Below, in pieces: positions 10,011-18,359 of a stretch of 64,000 nucleotides of DNA. The position numbers were made by a program, and so were the translations under genes. How positions within the stretch are numbered: the first letter of the stretch is position 1; each line of letters begins with the position of its first letter. The notes below the pieces were generated by a model, which was not told the origin of the DNA, did not search any database, and saw nothing but the letters and a program-made list of their open reading frames with translations. The DNA is from 20CM-4-69-16 sp035637455 (GTDB lineage: Bacteria; Gemmatimonadota; Gemmatimonadetes; Gemmatimonadales; GWC2-71-9), in contig DASPXE010000007.1 in the NCBI GenBank assembly GCA_035637455.1, forward strand, positions 1-64,000, given 5' to 3'.

Positions 10011-12287
10011 TCAGGGCATGAACGTCGCGGACACCATCTGCTCAGCGCCGGTCGTGGGGATCGCGACTGGGGCGCCCCCTCCCCCGCCTCCGCTCCCCGT
10101 CCCGACCGGCTGGATGTAGACCTTCGACACGTTCTTCTGGACGTTGACCACGAGCGCCAGCAGGTCGCCCGCCGGGGAGACGGCGAAGTCGCCGATGACG
10201 AGATCGGTCCCCGTGACCGGAGCCATGCGGCCCGTCGCCAGCTCCATCTTCACGACCTGCGTGACCGTGCGGCCACCGTCTTTCCCTTCGAGCAGGAAGG
10301 CGAGCGAGCCGTCGCGCAGGAAGTGCGGGCTGCGTTCCTTGAGCTGCGGCGATTTCGTGAGATTGCGCTGGCTCGCGCCGTCCCGCGACATCAGCCAGAT
10401 GTCATCACTGCCGTCGCGGCTCGACACGAACGCGATGGTCTCGCCGTCCGGCGAGACGCTCGCCTGCGAGTTGTCCGCCGGCTCCTGGGTAAGCTGGAAG
10501 GCGTCCGAGCCCGTGATCGCCTGCACGAAGATCTGCCGGTGGCCGGTACGATTGGAGTGGAACACCACGGCCTGCCCGTCGGCGGTGAACGACGGGTCGC
10601 CGTCCACACCCGGAGAGTTCGTGAGGCGGGCCGCGTCCGTGCCGTCCGCGTCCATCACGTAGACCTCCGGCTGGCCGTCGCGGGTCGACACGAATGCGAT
10701 GCGCGAGCCGTCCGGCGAGTACGCGGGGTCGGTGGCCATGGACGAGTCGTCCAATACTTTGCGCAACTGAGCCAGGTTGGAGCGCTCGGCCGAGTAGAGC
10801 TGGAGCCGCCCCGACCGCGAGCTCGCGAGCACGATCTCCCCCTGCACGAACACGGCGAGCGCGGCGCGCTTCCCCCCCGGTGCCGAGGCGGTGATGTGCG
10901 CGTGACCGTACCCCGCCGCTGTGATCGTGCCGTCCTCTCCGACGGCGGCGACCTGCGGGTTGTCGGAAGCGAACGTCACGCCCGTCGCGGGGCCTATCAC
11001 GGCGCCCGTCTCGTCGGCGAAGCTGGCGCGCAACCCGTACCGCCGGTTGAGCGGCAGCCCGAGTCGCGTGGCCGACAGCTTGAGGCCCGCCGCTATGACC
11101 CGGATCTGCCACGTCGCCACGAGCCCCAGGCCCGGGCCTTTGGCCGTCAGTGCGGTCTTCCCGGCCTTCTTTCCCGTCAGCGACCCGGTTGCGGCGTCGA
11201 AGCTCGCGAGTGACGAATCCGCCACGCTCCAGCGGATCGGAGCCTCGGGCACGGGTGTCCCATCAGGCGCGAGTGCCTGCACCTGAAACTTCGTCGTCCC
11301 CTGAATCGGCAGCGGCACCTCCGCCTTTTGCGTGGGGATCACGGACAAGCGGTCCACGGTCTTGTGCACGACGATGTCCACGCTCTTGGTTTGCAGCAGC
11401 CCGGAAACCGAGAGCGTGGTCTTGCCGGGCGCCACCGCGGTCACGACGCCGGTGAGCGAGACCCGCGCGACGTTCGGGTCCGCCGAGGACCATTGCATGG
11501 TCAGCGGGCTCACGACTCGATTCCCCTGTCCCGGCACGATCACATGCAGGGTGTCGACCTCGTTGGGACCGAGTGTGACCGGACTCGACTCCTGGATCGC
11601 GATGTCACTTGGCTGCACCACCACCGGCGCCGTGGCGGTGAGGCCGGTCGAGCTCGTCACCTGTACGGTTCCCTGGCCGGCGGACAATGCCACGATCACG
11701 CCGTTCTGGTCTACGCTCGCGATGTCGGGGCGGAGCGACTTCCACGTCACGGCGACCGGCGCCGCGGGCGAGCCGTCGTCCTTGAGCGCCCGCGGCACGA
11801 CCCGCGTGTTTTCGGACGGCAGCAAGTACACCGTCGGCGGCTCGATGCGCAGCACCGCGGCTGGGCCCGTGCCCGGCGGCTGACCGGCGAACGGATCCAC
11901 TCCCCCCGGCGGCTCCGCTGGTCGGGCCGGCGGCTGCGACTGCGTGCTCGTTTGTCCGCCACCGGCAGGTGCGCCGATCACCTGTACCGCGGCCTGACCC
12001 TTGCGCGCACCGGCGCGCGCTTCGACGATGGCGACGCCGCCGGCCACGCCGGTGACGGTGCCGTCGTTGTCGACCCGGGCGACCGAGACGTTGTTCGAGG
12101 ACCAGATGAACCGGACGGTCGGGATGACGTTGCCGGCGCGGTCGAACGCAGTGGCGAGGAGACCGCTGCGCTCTCCTACTTTGACCGTCACCGTGGGTGG
12201 AGCTACCTGAACTTCGGATACGTTCTGCGCGAAGAGACGCCCGGGAAGGACGAGCGTGATCCAGATCACAAACGAGCGAGCCGTCAT
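10011..12287 (-). CDS. Secreted Big2/Ig-like and PD40 (TolB-like) beta-propeller protein
   Basis: About 758 residues from the preferred start MTARSF at 12287, which gives a normal Sec signal (hydrophobic ITLVLPGRLFAQ). An upstream in-frame start at 12326 would add 13 residues and weaken the signal. The mature part begins with repeated Big2-type Ig domains, recognisable by VSEVQVAPPTVTVKVGE, IEPPTVYLLPSENTRV and the VARVDNDGTVTGVAGG / IASVDQNGVIVALSAG endings. A propeller of PD40 repeats follows (DPAYSPDGSRIAFVSTRDG, DPSFTADGQAVVFHSNRTG, QASVSPDGETIAFVSSRDG). The C-terminus has a Gly-rich stretch. This architecture is common in soil heterotrophs and suggests an outer-surface binding or sensing role; the ligand is unknown. 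Confidence 0.9.
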   Translation of the reverse strand: MTARSFVIWITLVLPGRLFAQNVSEVQVAPPTVTVKVGERSGLLATAFDRAGNVIPTVRFIWSSNNVSVARVDNDGTVTGVAGGVAIVEARAGARKGQAAVQVIGAPAGGGQTSTQSQPPARPAEPPGGVDPFAGQPPGTGPAAVLRIEPPTVYLLPSENTRVVPRALKDDGSPAAPVAVTWKSLRPDIASVDQNGVIVALSAGQGTVQVTSSTGLTATAPVVVQPSDIAIQESSPVTLGPNEVDTLHVIVPGQGNRVVSPLTMQWSSADPNVARVSLTGVVTAVAPGKTTLSVSGLLQTKSVDIVVHKTVDRLSVIPTQKAEVPLPIQGTTKFQVQALAPDGTPVPEAPIRWSVADSSLASFDAATGSLTGKKAGKTALTAKGPGLGLVATWQIRVIAAGLKLSATRLGLPLNRRYGLRASFADETGAVIGPATGVTFASDNPQVAAVGEDGTITAAGYGHAHITASAPGGKRAALAVFVQGEIVLASSRSGRLQLYSAERSNLAQLRKVLDDSSMATDPAYSPDGSRIAFVSTRDGQPEVYVMDADGTDAARLTNSPGVDGDPSFTADGQAVVFHSNRTGHRQIFVQAITGSDAFQLTQEPADNSQASVSPDGETIAFVSSRDGSDDIWLMSRDGASQRNLTKSPQLKERSPHFLRDGSLAFLLEGKDGGRTVTQVVKMELATGRMAPVTGTDLVIGDFAVSPAGDLLALVVNVQKNVSKVYIQPVGTGSGGGGGGAPVAIPTTGAEQMVSATFMP

Positions 12288-12322
12288 AACGGCGCCAACG
12301 TAAGTGCCCGTAAGTGTCGTTG

Positions 12323-12663
12323 TCAAGCTAACTTGTCACCGTAGGATCGCACGCGCAGCCGGCCGGTGGTGTGCCTGTCCAGCCCGCTGTCGCCCGGCGG
12401 CGGCATAACCGCTTTCACCCGAACGACTCCGCCTGGGGTGGGGATTTGGACGTCATACGACGAGCCCGCCACCCCTTGGAGCGCTGCGACGAACGTGTCG
12501 CGCACACGCCGCAACGCGAGGAGGCAGGGGGCCGGGAGTGCTCGCCCAGTGCGGACGCGGGCCGCGGCATGAGCAGCTCGTAGCCCGCACGCGCTGGGTT
12601 GGCCGCCTCCGCGGCGACCAGCGCCGGCAGCATGCACCGCGCGGCGCCGTGCCGCGTGATCAC
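12323..12663 (-). pseudogene. Possible frameshifted small gene, function unknown
   Basis: This covers most of the 400-base stretch between the Big2 gene and the Lys-rich gene. In one minus-strand frame a GTG at 12663 opens a peptide that looks coding (CMLPALVAAEAANPARAGYE, LLMPRPASALGE) and then becomes unconvincing near 12555. In another frame a coding-looking C-terminus follows (VRDTFVAALQGVAGSSYDV, QIPTPGGVVRVKAVMPP) and ends at a TGA at 12323. Joining the two needs one frameshift around 12540-12560. Both halves have the G/C third positions of the neighbours. It could be a real disruption, a sequencing error, or a single short gene starting at an internal GTG. Confidence 0.3.
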
Positions 12664-12729
12664 TTGCGTGGCAGCATTCCCGGGGTAAGCTATAAGCCAC
12701 GCCCACGGACAACCAGCAGAGGAGATCCG

Positions 12730-12993
12730 ATGCTCGAGCCAAACGACTTCTCGGAGAGCAGCTGGACTGGCCCCGGCATGATGGAGCCGATGTACCCACC
12801 GTCGCCACCACCGATGCCGAGCCCGGCGCCGATGATGGACGAGCCGGCGGAGGCCCCGCGGCGCAAGGCGCCCGCGCGGAAGAAGAAAGCGGCGAAGCGA
12901 CCCAAGGCGAAGAAGGCAGGCAAGAAGCGGCCGAAGGCGAAGGCCAAGCGGGGCGGAAAGAAGAAGAAGGCGGCGAGGCGGCGTCGCCGCTAG
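12730..12993 (+). CDS. Small lysine/alanine-rich histone-like protein
   Basis: 87 residues. The first 45 are acidic to neutral and rich in Met and Pro (MMEPMYPPSPPPMPSP). The last 40 are almost entirely Lys, Arg, Ala and Pro (RRKAPARKKKAAKRPKAKK, then a run of R), like the C-terminal tail of histone H1 and of bacterial Hc1/AlgP-type proteins. That composition predicts nonspecific DNA or RNA binding. A good RBS (GAGGAG) precedes the ATG. An upstream in-frame GTG at 12538 exists, but the extension looks non-coding. The gene stands alone between a divergent broken gene and a large hairpin. Confidence 0.72.
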   Translation: MLEPNDFSESSWTGPGMMEPMYPPSPPPMPSPAPMMDEPAEAPRRKAPARKKKAAKRPKAKKAGKKRPKAKAKRGGKKKKAARRRRR

Positions 12994-13009
12994 CACACCT
13001 CAGCACGGC

Positions 13010-13065
13010 ACCGCGGGAGCGCCTTTTGGATGGCTCGAGCCATCTCCTCGAGGCGCTCCCGCGGT
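13010..13065. repeat. Two-tier perfect inverted repeat downstream of the Lys-rich gene
   Basis: A perfect 15-bp stem (ACCGCGGGAGCGCCT at 13010-13024 with its complement at 13051-13065) encloses a second perfect 16-base palindrome GATGGCTCGAGCCATC (13029-13044). No U-run follows, so it is not a classical intrinsic terminator. It may be an mRNA 3' end stabiliser, a cruciform or a protein-binding site, and lies 36 bases before the next lipoprotein start. Confidence 0.8.
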
Positions 13066-13101
13066 ACGTTTAGCGGCACCTCGGAACGGAGCGAGACTGC
13101 C

Positions 13102-13560
13102 ATGGGCGTGGGACGTTGGGCGTGGGGCGCGGCCGCCGTCCTGGTGGCCGCATGCTCGGCCCCGAAGGTTCCGGTCGGCGATCCGCAAGCCGAGATCGCG
13201 GGCGTGCTCGCGCGCAGCGCGGCGGACTGGAACCGCGGGGACCTGGCCGGCTTCATGAGCGATTACGCCCGTGACTCCCTCACGAGCTACGTCACGGGCG
13301 GCCACGTACAGTACGGATGGCAAAAGCTCTACGACCGTTACCAGGCCACCTACTTCGCGCCCGGCAAGACGCGCGATTCACTCACCTTCGAGGAAGTCCG
13401 GGTCCGGCCGCTGACGCTCGACCTCGCTCTCTGCACCGCGCGCTTCGCGCTGCACCGCGGGGACTCGGTCGTGGCGAGCGGGCCGTTCACGCTGCTGCTC
13501 CAGAGGCGGGGCGACCGCTGGCTGATCCTGCACGACCACACATCGAGCGACCCGAAGTGA
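13102..13560 (+). CDS. Lipoprotein with SnoaL/DUF4440-like (NTF2 fold) domain
   Basis: 152 residues from the ATG at 13102, which gives a short lipoprotein signal with lipobox LVAAC (Cys18). The mature part (AEIAGVLARSAADWNRGDLA, FMSDYARDS, then VTGGHVQYGWQKLYDRY, and LLLQRRGDRWLILHDHTSS) matches the DUF4440/SnoaL-like pattern of small NTF2-fold proteins. That pattern is an N-terminal helix with WNRGD, a kinked middle and a final RxGDRWxIxxDH strand. The ligand or enzymatic role is unknown. Its stop overlaps the GTG start of the amidohydrolase (GTGA), so the two are coupled. Confidence 0.8.
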   Translation: MGVGRWAWGAAAVLVAACSAPKVPVGDPQAEIAGVLARSAADWNRGDLAGFMSDYARDSLTSYVTGGHVQYGWQKLYDRYQATYFAPGKTRDSLTFEEVRVRPLTLDLALCTARFALHRGDSVVASGPFTLLLQRRGDRWLILHDHTSSDPK

Positions 13561-14945
13561 AGGGCGTTTGGGGCCGGCTGCCGGCCGCCCGACCGCCGAT
13601 GCTCTTGACCGCCGCCGTGGTCCTGATGTCGGCCGCCTGCAAGTCGTCGGGTGAAGGGGTCATCGCGCTCGCGGGCGCCACGCTGATCGACGGCTCCGGG
13701 CGCGAGCCGGTCAAGGACGCCCTCATCCTCGTCAGGGGCGGTCACATCGAGGCCGTCGCCCGCGTGAACGAGATCCCAGTGCCGCGGGGCGCCAGAGAGA
13801 TCAGCCTGATCGGCAAGACGGTGATCCCGGGTCTGATCGACGCGCACGCGCACGTGGAGCGTTGGGCGGTGGAGCGTTATGTCGCGTGGGGTGTGACCAC
13901 GGTGCGGGACCTGGGCGCGATGACCACCGATTCGGCGCTCGCCCTCAGGAACGACTGCAACCTCGGCTCGGTGCTGGGGCCGCGCGTGTTTACCGCGGGG
14001 GCGATGATCGACGGCGTGCCTCCCACGTATCCCACAGCGACCGGCGTCGCCACCGGTAGCGACGCCCGCAGGGCGGTCGACCAGCGGGCGGTGGTCGGCG
14101 CCGACCTGCTCAAGATCTACACCAAGATCACGCCGCCCCTGCTGGCACCCCTGATGGACGAAGCAGCCACGCTGCGGCTCCAGGTGGCGGCGCACCTCGG
14201 CAAGACTGACGCGGTGACAGCGGCGAAGGCCGGCGTGGCGTCGCTCGAGCACATGGCGGGCGTGGTGCAGGCCGCGGCGCGCAATCCGGCGCCGTACCTC
14301 AGCGCGCACGATCGCTTCCTCGCGGGGTGGACGCTCGAGGAAAGCGGTTGGGCATCGCTCGACTCCGCCTCGGTCGCGCGGGTCGCCCGCGCGCTGGCAG
14401 CGACGCACGTCGCGGTCGTTCCCACGCTGGTGCTGCACGAGATGCTCGCGCGGCTCGACAACCCCACGCTGCTGCTGCGTCCCGGGATGGAAGACGTTCC
14501 GACGGCCGCCGCCAGCGTGCGCGACGTCTCCGGCCTGCTGCAGCGCACTCGCTGGCGCTCCGCCGAGTTCCAGGCGTTCCGCCGCGCACGACCGCATCAA
14601 GATCAGTTCGTGCGCGAGTTCAAGCGCGCCGGGGGCCTGGTCGCTGCTGGATCGGACGCCGCCAACCAGCTGCTCGTGCCGGGCCTCTCGCTCCATGAAG
14701 AGATCGGCCTGCTGGTGGCCGCGGGCTTCACGCCCGTGGAGGCGATCACCGCGGCGACGCGCAAGGGCGCCCAGCTGCTGCACGCTGATTCGCTCGGCCT
14801 GCTCGGAGCCGGGAAGGTCGCCGACCTCGTGGTGCTCGACGGCGATCCGCTGAAGGGCATCCTGGCGACGCGGCGGATCGCCTGGGTGATGCTGCGCGGA
14901 CGCTTGATCCAACCCGATTCGTTGAGGAAGACATGGGCGAGATAA
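13557..14945 (+). CDS. Exported metal-dependent amidohydrolase (imidazolonepropionase/prolidase-like)
   Basis: 462 residues from the GTG that overlaps the upstream stop. This start supplies basic residues before the hydrophobic stretch and the lipobox MSAAC. The metal-centre motifs of the amidohydrolase superfamily are intact: HAH in LIDAHAHVE, a likely carboxylated Lys in LLKIYTKI, His in VAAHLGK, His in SLEHMAG and Asp in AAGSDAAN. The C-terminal strand block (GLLGAGKVADLVVLDGDPL) is typical. Relatives hydrolyse cyclic amides or dipeptides; here the enzyme should act at the cell envelope. It overlaps the next amidohydrolase gene by 13 bases. Confidence 0.88.
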   Translation: MKGVWGRLPAARPPMLLTAAVVLMSAACKSSGEGVIALAGATLIDGSGREPVKDALILVRGGHIEAVARVNEIPVPRGAREISLIGKTVIPGLIDAHAHVERWAVERYVAWGVTTVRDLGAMTTDSALALRNDCNLGSVLGPRVFTAGAMIDGVPPTYPTATGVATGSDARRAVDQRAVVGADLLKIYTKITPPLLAPLMDEAATLRLQVAAHLGKTDAVTAAKAGVASLEHMAGVVQAAARNPAPYLSAHDRFLAGWTLEESGWASLDSASVARVARALAATHVAVVPTLVLHEMLARLDNPTLLLRPGMEDVPTAAASVRDVSGLLQRTRWRSAEFQAFRRARPHQDQFVREFKRAGGLVAAGSDAANQLLVPGLSLHEEIGLLVAAGFTPVEAITAATRKGAQLLHADSLGLLGAGKVADLVVLDGDPLKGILATRRIAWVMLRGRLIQPDSLRKTWAR

Positions 14946-16642
14946 GACCGGTTCTGGGAATGCTCCTGCTGTTGGTTGGGTGTGGGAACGGGGAACGGGA
15001 AAGGGGGAAGGGGAGCTACGACGTGCTCCTCCGCGGCGGCTGGATCGTGGACGGGAGCGGCAACCCACGCCACCAGGGCGACGTGGCGATCGCCGGGGAC
15101 CGGATCGTGGGCGTCGGCTTTCTGAACGGCGCCCAGGCCCGCGAGACGATCGACGTCTCGGGCCTCGTCGTCGCGCCCGGATTCATCGACATGCTGGGTC
15201 AGTCGGAGACCAACGTCCTGATCGACAACCGCGCCCTGAGCAAGGTCACGCAGGGCATCACCACCGAGGTGACGGGCGAGGGCGGCTCGGTCGCTCCGCT
15301 CACCGACGCGCTGGCAGCGCTGGACTCGGAGTTCATCAAAAAGTACAGGCTCAGCGAAGATTGGCGCGACCTGGACGGCTACTTCGCCCACCTCGCGCGC
15401 ACGGGCTCGACCCTCAACATCGCGACCTTCGTGGGCGCGACGCAGGTGCGCGCGGCCGTCATCGGGTTCCAGAACCGCCGCGCGACGCCGGCGGAGCTGG
15501 AGCACATGACGGCCCTCGTCGACACCATGATGGAGCAGGGCGCGCTCGGTGTGTCGACCGCCCTGCTGTACGCCCCGGCGATCTACGCGCCGACCAACGA
15601 GCTGATCGCCCTCGCCAGGGCCGCACGACGCCACGGCGGCATCTACGCGAGCCATATCCGCAACGAAGCCGCTCACGAGGACGCCGCCCTCGAGGAGGCG
15701 TTCCGGATCGGGCGCGAAGCGGGCATCCCGGTCGAGATCTGGCACCTCAAAGTGTCGGGCAAGCCGCGCTGGGGCAGGATGCCGCACATCCTGGCGAAAA
15801 TCGACTCGGCGCGGTCCGCCGGTCTCGACGTTACCGCCGACCAATACCCGTACATCGCCGCCGCCACGTCGCTCGACGCGTCGATCCCGCAATGGGCGCA
15901 TTCCGGGGGGATGGACTCGCTCATCGCGCGGCTCAAGGAGCCGGCGACCCGCGCGCGCATCCACCAGGAGATGCTGCGCCCCGCCCTCGGGGACGAGAGC
16001 ACCTACGAGAACGCCGGCGGCGCCGACGGCGTGCTCATCGCCGGCCCGTTCCAGGACTCGCTGCACTACCTCGACGGGAAGCGGTTGAGCGAGATCGCCC
16101 GCGCCCGCCATGCCGACGCCATCGAGACGCTGTTCGACATCGTGATCGCCGACCACGGCCGCACCGGGGCGATCTACTTCACGATGAGCGAGCCGGACGT
16201 GCGGGAGGCCATGAAGACGTGGTGGGTCGCAGTGGATTGTGACGCCGGGGGCGTCGCCCCCGACGGGCCGTTCGGCAAGGACGGCACGCATCCGCGGGCC
16301 TATGGCAGCTTCGCGCGCATCCTCGGCCACTACGTACGCGAGCTCGACCTGTTCCCGCTCGAGTTCGCCGTCCGGAAAATGACCTCCCTCGCCGCGCAGC
16401 GCGTCGGCTTGCGGGACCGCGGCCTGCTCGCGCCCGGCATGGCCGCGGACATCACGATCTTCGACCCCAACACCGTGGCCGACCGCGCCACGTTTGAGCG
16501 GCCGCACCAGCCGTCCGTTGGATTCGCCTACGTGTTCGTGAACGGGCAGAAGGTGCTGGACCACGGTGCGCTCACGGCGGCGCGTCCTGGACGCGGGCTC
16601 AGGGGTCCCGGCTACGTGCCCCAGGAGCGGCGCCGGCGGTGA
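14933..16642 (+). CDS. D-aminoacylase-like amidohydrolase lipoprotein lacking the HxH metal motif
   Basis: 569 residues with lipobox LLVGC. Overall it matches N-acyl-D-amino-acid deacylases: VLLRGGWIVDGSGNPRHQGD at the start, the ASHIRNE and VEIWHLKVSG His-bearing strands, and YGSFARILGHYVRE near the end. At the position where family members have HTH (PGFIDxHTHxD) this protein has PGFIDMLGQSETN, so the alpha-metal histidines are absent. The Cys position before the second strand is Glu (TGEGGSV). The beta-site His residues remain. It may use a single metal or a different chemistry. A heptanucleotide-like G/A array encodes the linker directly after the lipid-bearing Cys. Confidence 0.85.
   Translation: MGEIRPVLGMLLLLVGCGNGERERGKGSYDVLLRGGWIVDGSGNPRHQGDVAIAGDRIVGVGFLNGAQARETIDVSGLVVAPGFIDMLGQSETNVLIDNRALSKVTQGITTEVTGEGGSVAPLTDALAALDSEFIKKYRLSEDWRDLDGYFAHLARTGSTLNIATFVGATQVRAAVIGFQNRRATPAELEHMTALVDTMMEQGALGVSTALLYAPAIYAPTNELIALARAARRHGGIYASHIRNEAAHEDAALEEAFRIGREAGIPVEIWHLKVSGKPRWGRMPHILAKIDSARSAGLDVTADQYPYIAAATSLDASIPQWAHSGGMDSLIARLKEPATRARIHQEMLRPALGDESTYENAGGADGVLIAGPFQDSLHYLDGKRLSEIARARHADAIETLFDIVIADHGRTGAIYFTMSEPDVREAMKTWWVAVDCDAGGVAPDGPFGKDGTHPRAYGSFARILGHYVRELDLFPLEFAVRKMTSLAAQRVGLRDRGLLAPGMAADITIFDPNTVADRATFERPHQPSVGFAYVFVNGQKVLDHGALTAARPGRGLRGPGYVPQERRRR
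14983..15014. repeat. Heptanucleotide array inside the start of the D-aminoacylase-like gene
   Basis: Degenerate 7-nt units, GGGGAAC-like, repeated four times with drift to GGGGAAG. Translated in frame as GNGERERGKG, immediately after the lipobox Cys, where a flexible linker tolerates any sequence. Confidence 0.6.
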
Positions 16643-17016
16643 CCCTCGGCCGGCTCGTCGCCGCCTGGCTGCCCGTGGCCATCCTTTTCGCGGTCGCGCC
16701 ACCGATCGGATACCGCTGGGACCAGGCGATCGGCCAGCACTCCGTCGTGTGGTCGTTCAACCGCTGGGAGATCGGGTGGCGCCTCGCCGAGGCTGCCGTG
16801 GTGACGCTGTTCGCTTCGCTGTGGTTCGACTCCCTGGGTGCGGGCGGCTGGTGGCTGCTGTTCTTCCTGGTCGGACTGCTCGTCGCCTTCCCGCGGCGTC
16901 TCGTCCTGTGGCAGTACGTGGAGCCGCCGCGGCGGCGCGCGCTGCTCGCGCACGCATCGCTCGACGTGGCTCGTTACGTAGCGGCGGGTGGTATGCTCGC
17001 CTGGAGACTCGGATAG
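16639..17016 (+). CDS. Small membrane protein, unknown function
   Basis: 125 residues starting at a GTG that overlaps the amidohydrolase stop (GTGA). Hydrophobic segments lie at about residues 7-23, 50-62, 68-88 and weakly 104-120, so three to four membrane passes are likely. No recognisable family motif. Position suggests cotranscription with the two amidohydrolases; it ends 18 bases before selD. Confidence 0.65.
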   Translation: MTLGRLVAAWLPVAILFAVAPPIGYRWDQAIGQHSVVWSFNRWEIGWRLAEAAVVTLFASLWFDSLGAGGWWLLFFLVGLLVAFPRRLVLWQYVEPPRRRALLAHASLDVARYVAAGGMLAWRLG

Positions 17017-17034
17017 GGTATCTTCGGTAGCTCC

Positions 17035-18111
17035 ATGGCTCCCGAACTCATGACCGCCATCCGGCTGACGCGCTACTCGCACGGCGCGGGCTGAGCCTGC
17101 AAGCTCGGCCCTGCCGAGCTGGCGCAGGTCCTGCGTCATGTGCCCGTTGCGACGGATCCCCGGATCCTCGTCGACGCCGCCACCCGCGACGACGCCGCGG
17201 TGTTTCGCCTGTCGGCCGACCGCGCGATCGTGGCGACGGTGGACTTCTTCACGCCCATCGTCGACGACCCCTACGACTTCGGACGCATCGCCGCGGCCAA
17301 CGCTTTCTCCGACGTGTACGCGATGGGCGCGACGCCGCTGCTCGCCCTGAACCTGGTCGGCTGGCCGCGCGACACGCTCCCCTACGAACTGCTGGGTGAA
17401 GTGCTGCGGGGGGGCGCCGACGTGGCCCGCGCCGCTGGCGCGTTCGTGCTGGGCGGGCATTCGATCGACGACCCGGAGCCGAAATACGGCATGACGGTAA
17501 TCGGCGAGGTGCATCCGGACCGGATCGTGTCGAACGCCGGCGCGAAACCGGGCGACGACCTGGTGCTCACGAAAGAGATCGGCACCGGGGTGCTGACGAC
17601 GGCCCTGAAGCGCGACCTCGTGAGCGAGGCGGAGCTCGAGCGGGCGATCATGGTGATGACCACGCTGAACGCCGCGGCCGCACGCGCCATGGTAGGGGTC
17701 GGCGTGCATGCGGCCACGGACGTGACCGGATTCGGCCTGCTCGGTCACTTGCACAGCTTGCTGCAGGCGAGTGGCGCCTCGGCCATGATCGCGGCGAATC
17801 GGGTCGGACTCCTCCCCCGGGCCCGGGAGCTGGCGGAGCGCGGGGCAATCCCGGGCGGGACGACGCGCAACGTCGAGAGCCTGAAGGACGCCGTCACGTT
17901 CGCCCCCGACGTCGCCGCCGTGGACCGCGTGCTGCTGTGCGACGCGCAGACGTCGGGAGGCCTCTTGATCGCAGTCGCGCCGGACCGCTGCGACGCGCTC
18001 GAGCGCGCCTTGGCGCAGCCGCCGCAGCAGGCGGGGACCACGTTCATGCGGATCGGCAAGGTCTCCGCCGGCAGTCCGGGCGCGATCACCGTCACGCGCG
18101 AGATCGAGTAG
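17035..18111 (+). CDS. selD: Selenide, water dikinase (selenophosphate synthase), selenocysteine-containing
   Basis: 358 residues when the in-frame UGA at 17092-17094 (codon 20) is read as selenocysteine. The N-terminus then reads YSHGAGU followed by ACKLGP, aligning with E. coli SelD YSHGAGCGCK where Cys17 and Lys20 are catalytic. Without readthrough, translation could begin only at the GTG at 17140 and would lose the catalytic U/C and Lys. Downstream motifs are intact (DAATRDDAAVFRL, TVDFFTPIVDDPYDFGRIAA, NAFSDVYAMGATP, GGHSIDDPEPKYG, DVTGFGLLGHL). The enzyme makes selenophosphate from selenide and ATP for Sec-tRNA and selenouridine. The ATG is 18 bases after the upstream membrane protein gene. 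Confidence 0.95.
17092..17128 (+). promoter_or_regulatory. SECIS-like hairpin following the selD UGA
   Basis: One base after the UGA codon a two-part stem can form. The outer pair is CCTGC (17096-17100) / GCAGG (17124-17128). The inner perfect 8-bp stem is AGCTCGGC (17102-17109) / GCCGAGCT (17113-17120), with a 3-nt loop. Bacterial SECIS elements lie in the coding region just 3' of UGA and are bound by SelB. The position and stability fit; the loop lacks an obvious GGU, so SelB recognition details are unknown. Confidence 0.75.
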
Positions 18112-18120
18112 CATCACGCC

Positions 18121-18357
18121 ATGCCCCCGATACCGGAGTACCGCGCGCTCACGCCCGACGCGCTCGACGCCCTGGAGCGGGCGGTGCGGGAGCGGCGCCG
18201 GGTAGCGCTGCGGCGGCGCGGCACCGAATATGTCGTCGTGGCCGAGCGGCTCGACACCGGCGAGCGCGAGGAGGCGCTCGAGGGGAGGCTCCCGATGACC
18301 GGAGAAATCCTGGAGTTCCCGCTGCGCGAGCTGGAGTCCTTCGCGGTACTGCCCTAG
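18121..18357 (+). CDS. Small conserved-looking cytoplasmic protein, unknown function
   Basis: 78 residues, Arg/Glu-rich, with an N-terminal helix (LTPDALDALERAVRERRRV) followed by short strands (ALRRRGTEYVVVAERLDTG) and an acidic end. No family recognised. It sits 9 bases after selD and its stop is 2 bases before the GTG of the stress-protein gene, so it is likely a real operon member. Confidence 0.6.
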   Translation: MPPIPEYRALTPDALDALERAVRERRRVALRRRGTEYVVVAERLDTGEREEALEGRLPMTGEILEFPLRELESFAVLP

Positions 18358-18359
18358 GC

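Noticed and set aside
17140..18111. selD as a shorter protein starting at GTG 17140
   Set aside because: This start loses the conserved YSHGAGU-ACK active site that lies upstream in the same frame across the UGA, and the hairpin after the UGA supports recoding.
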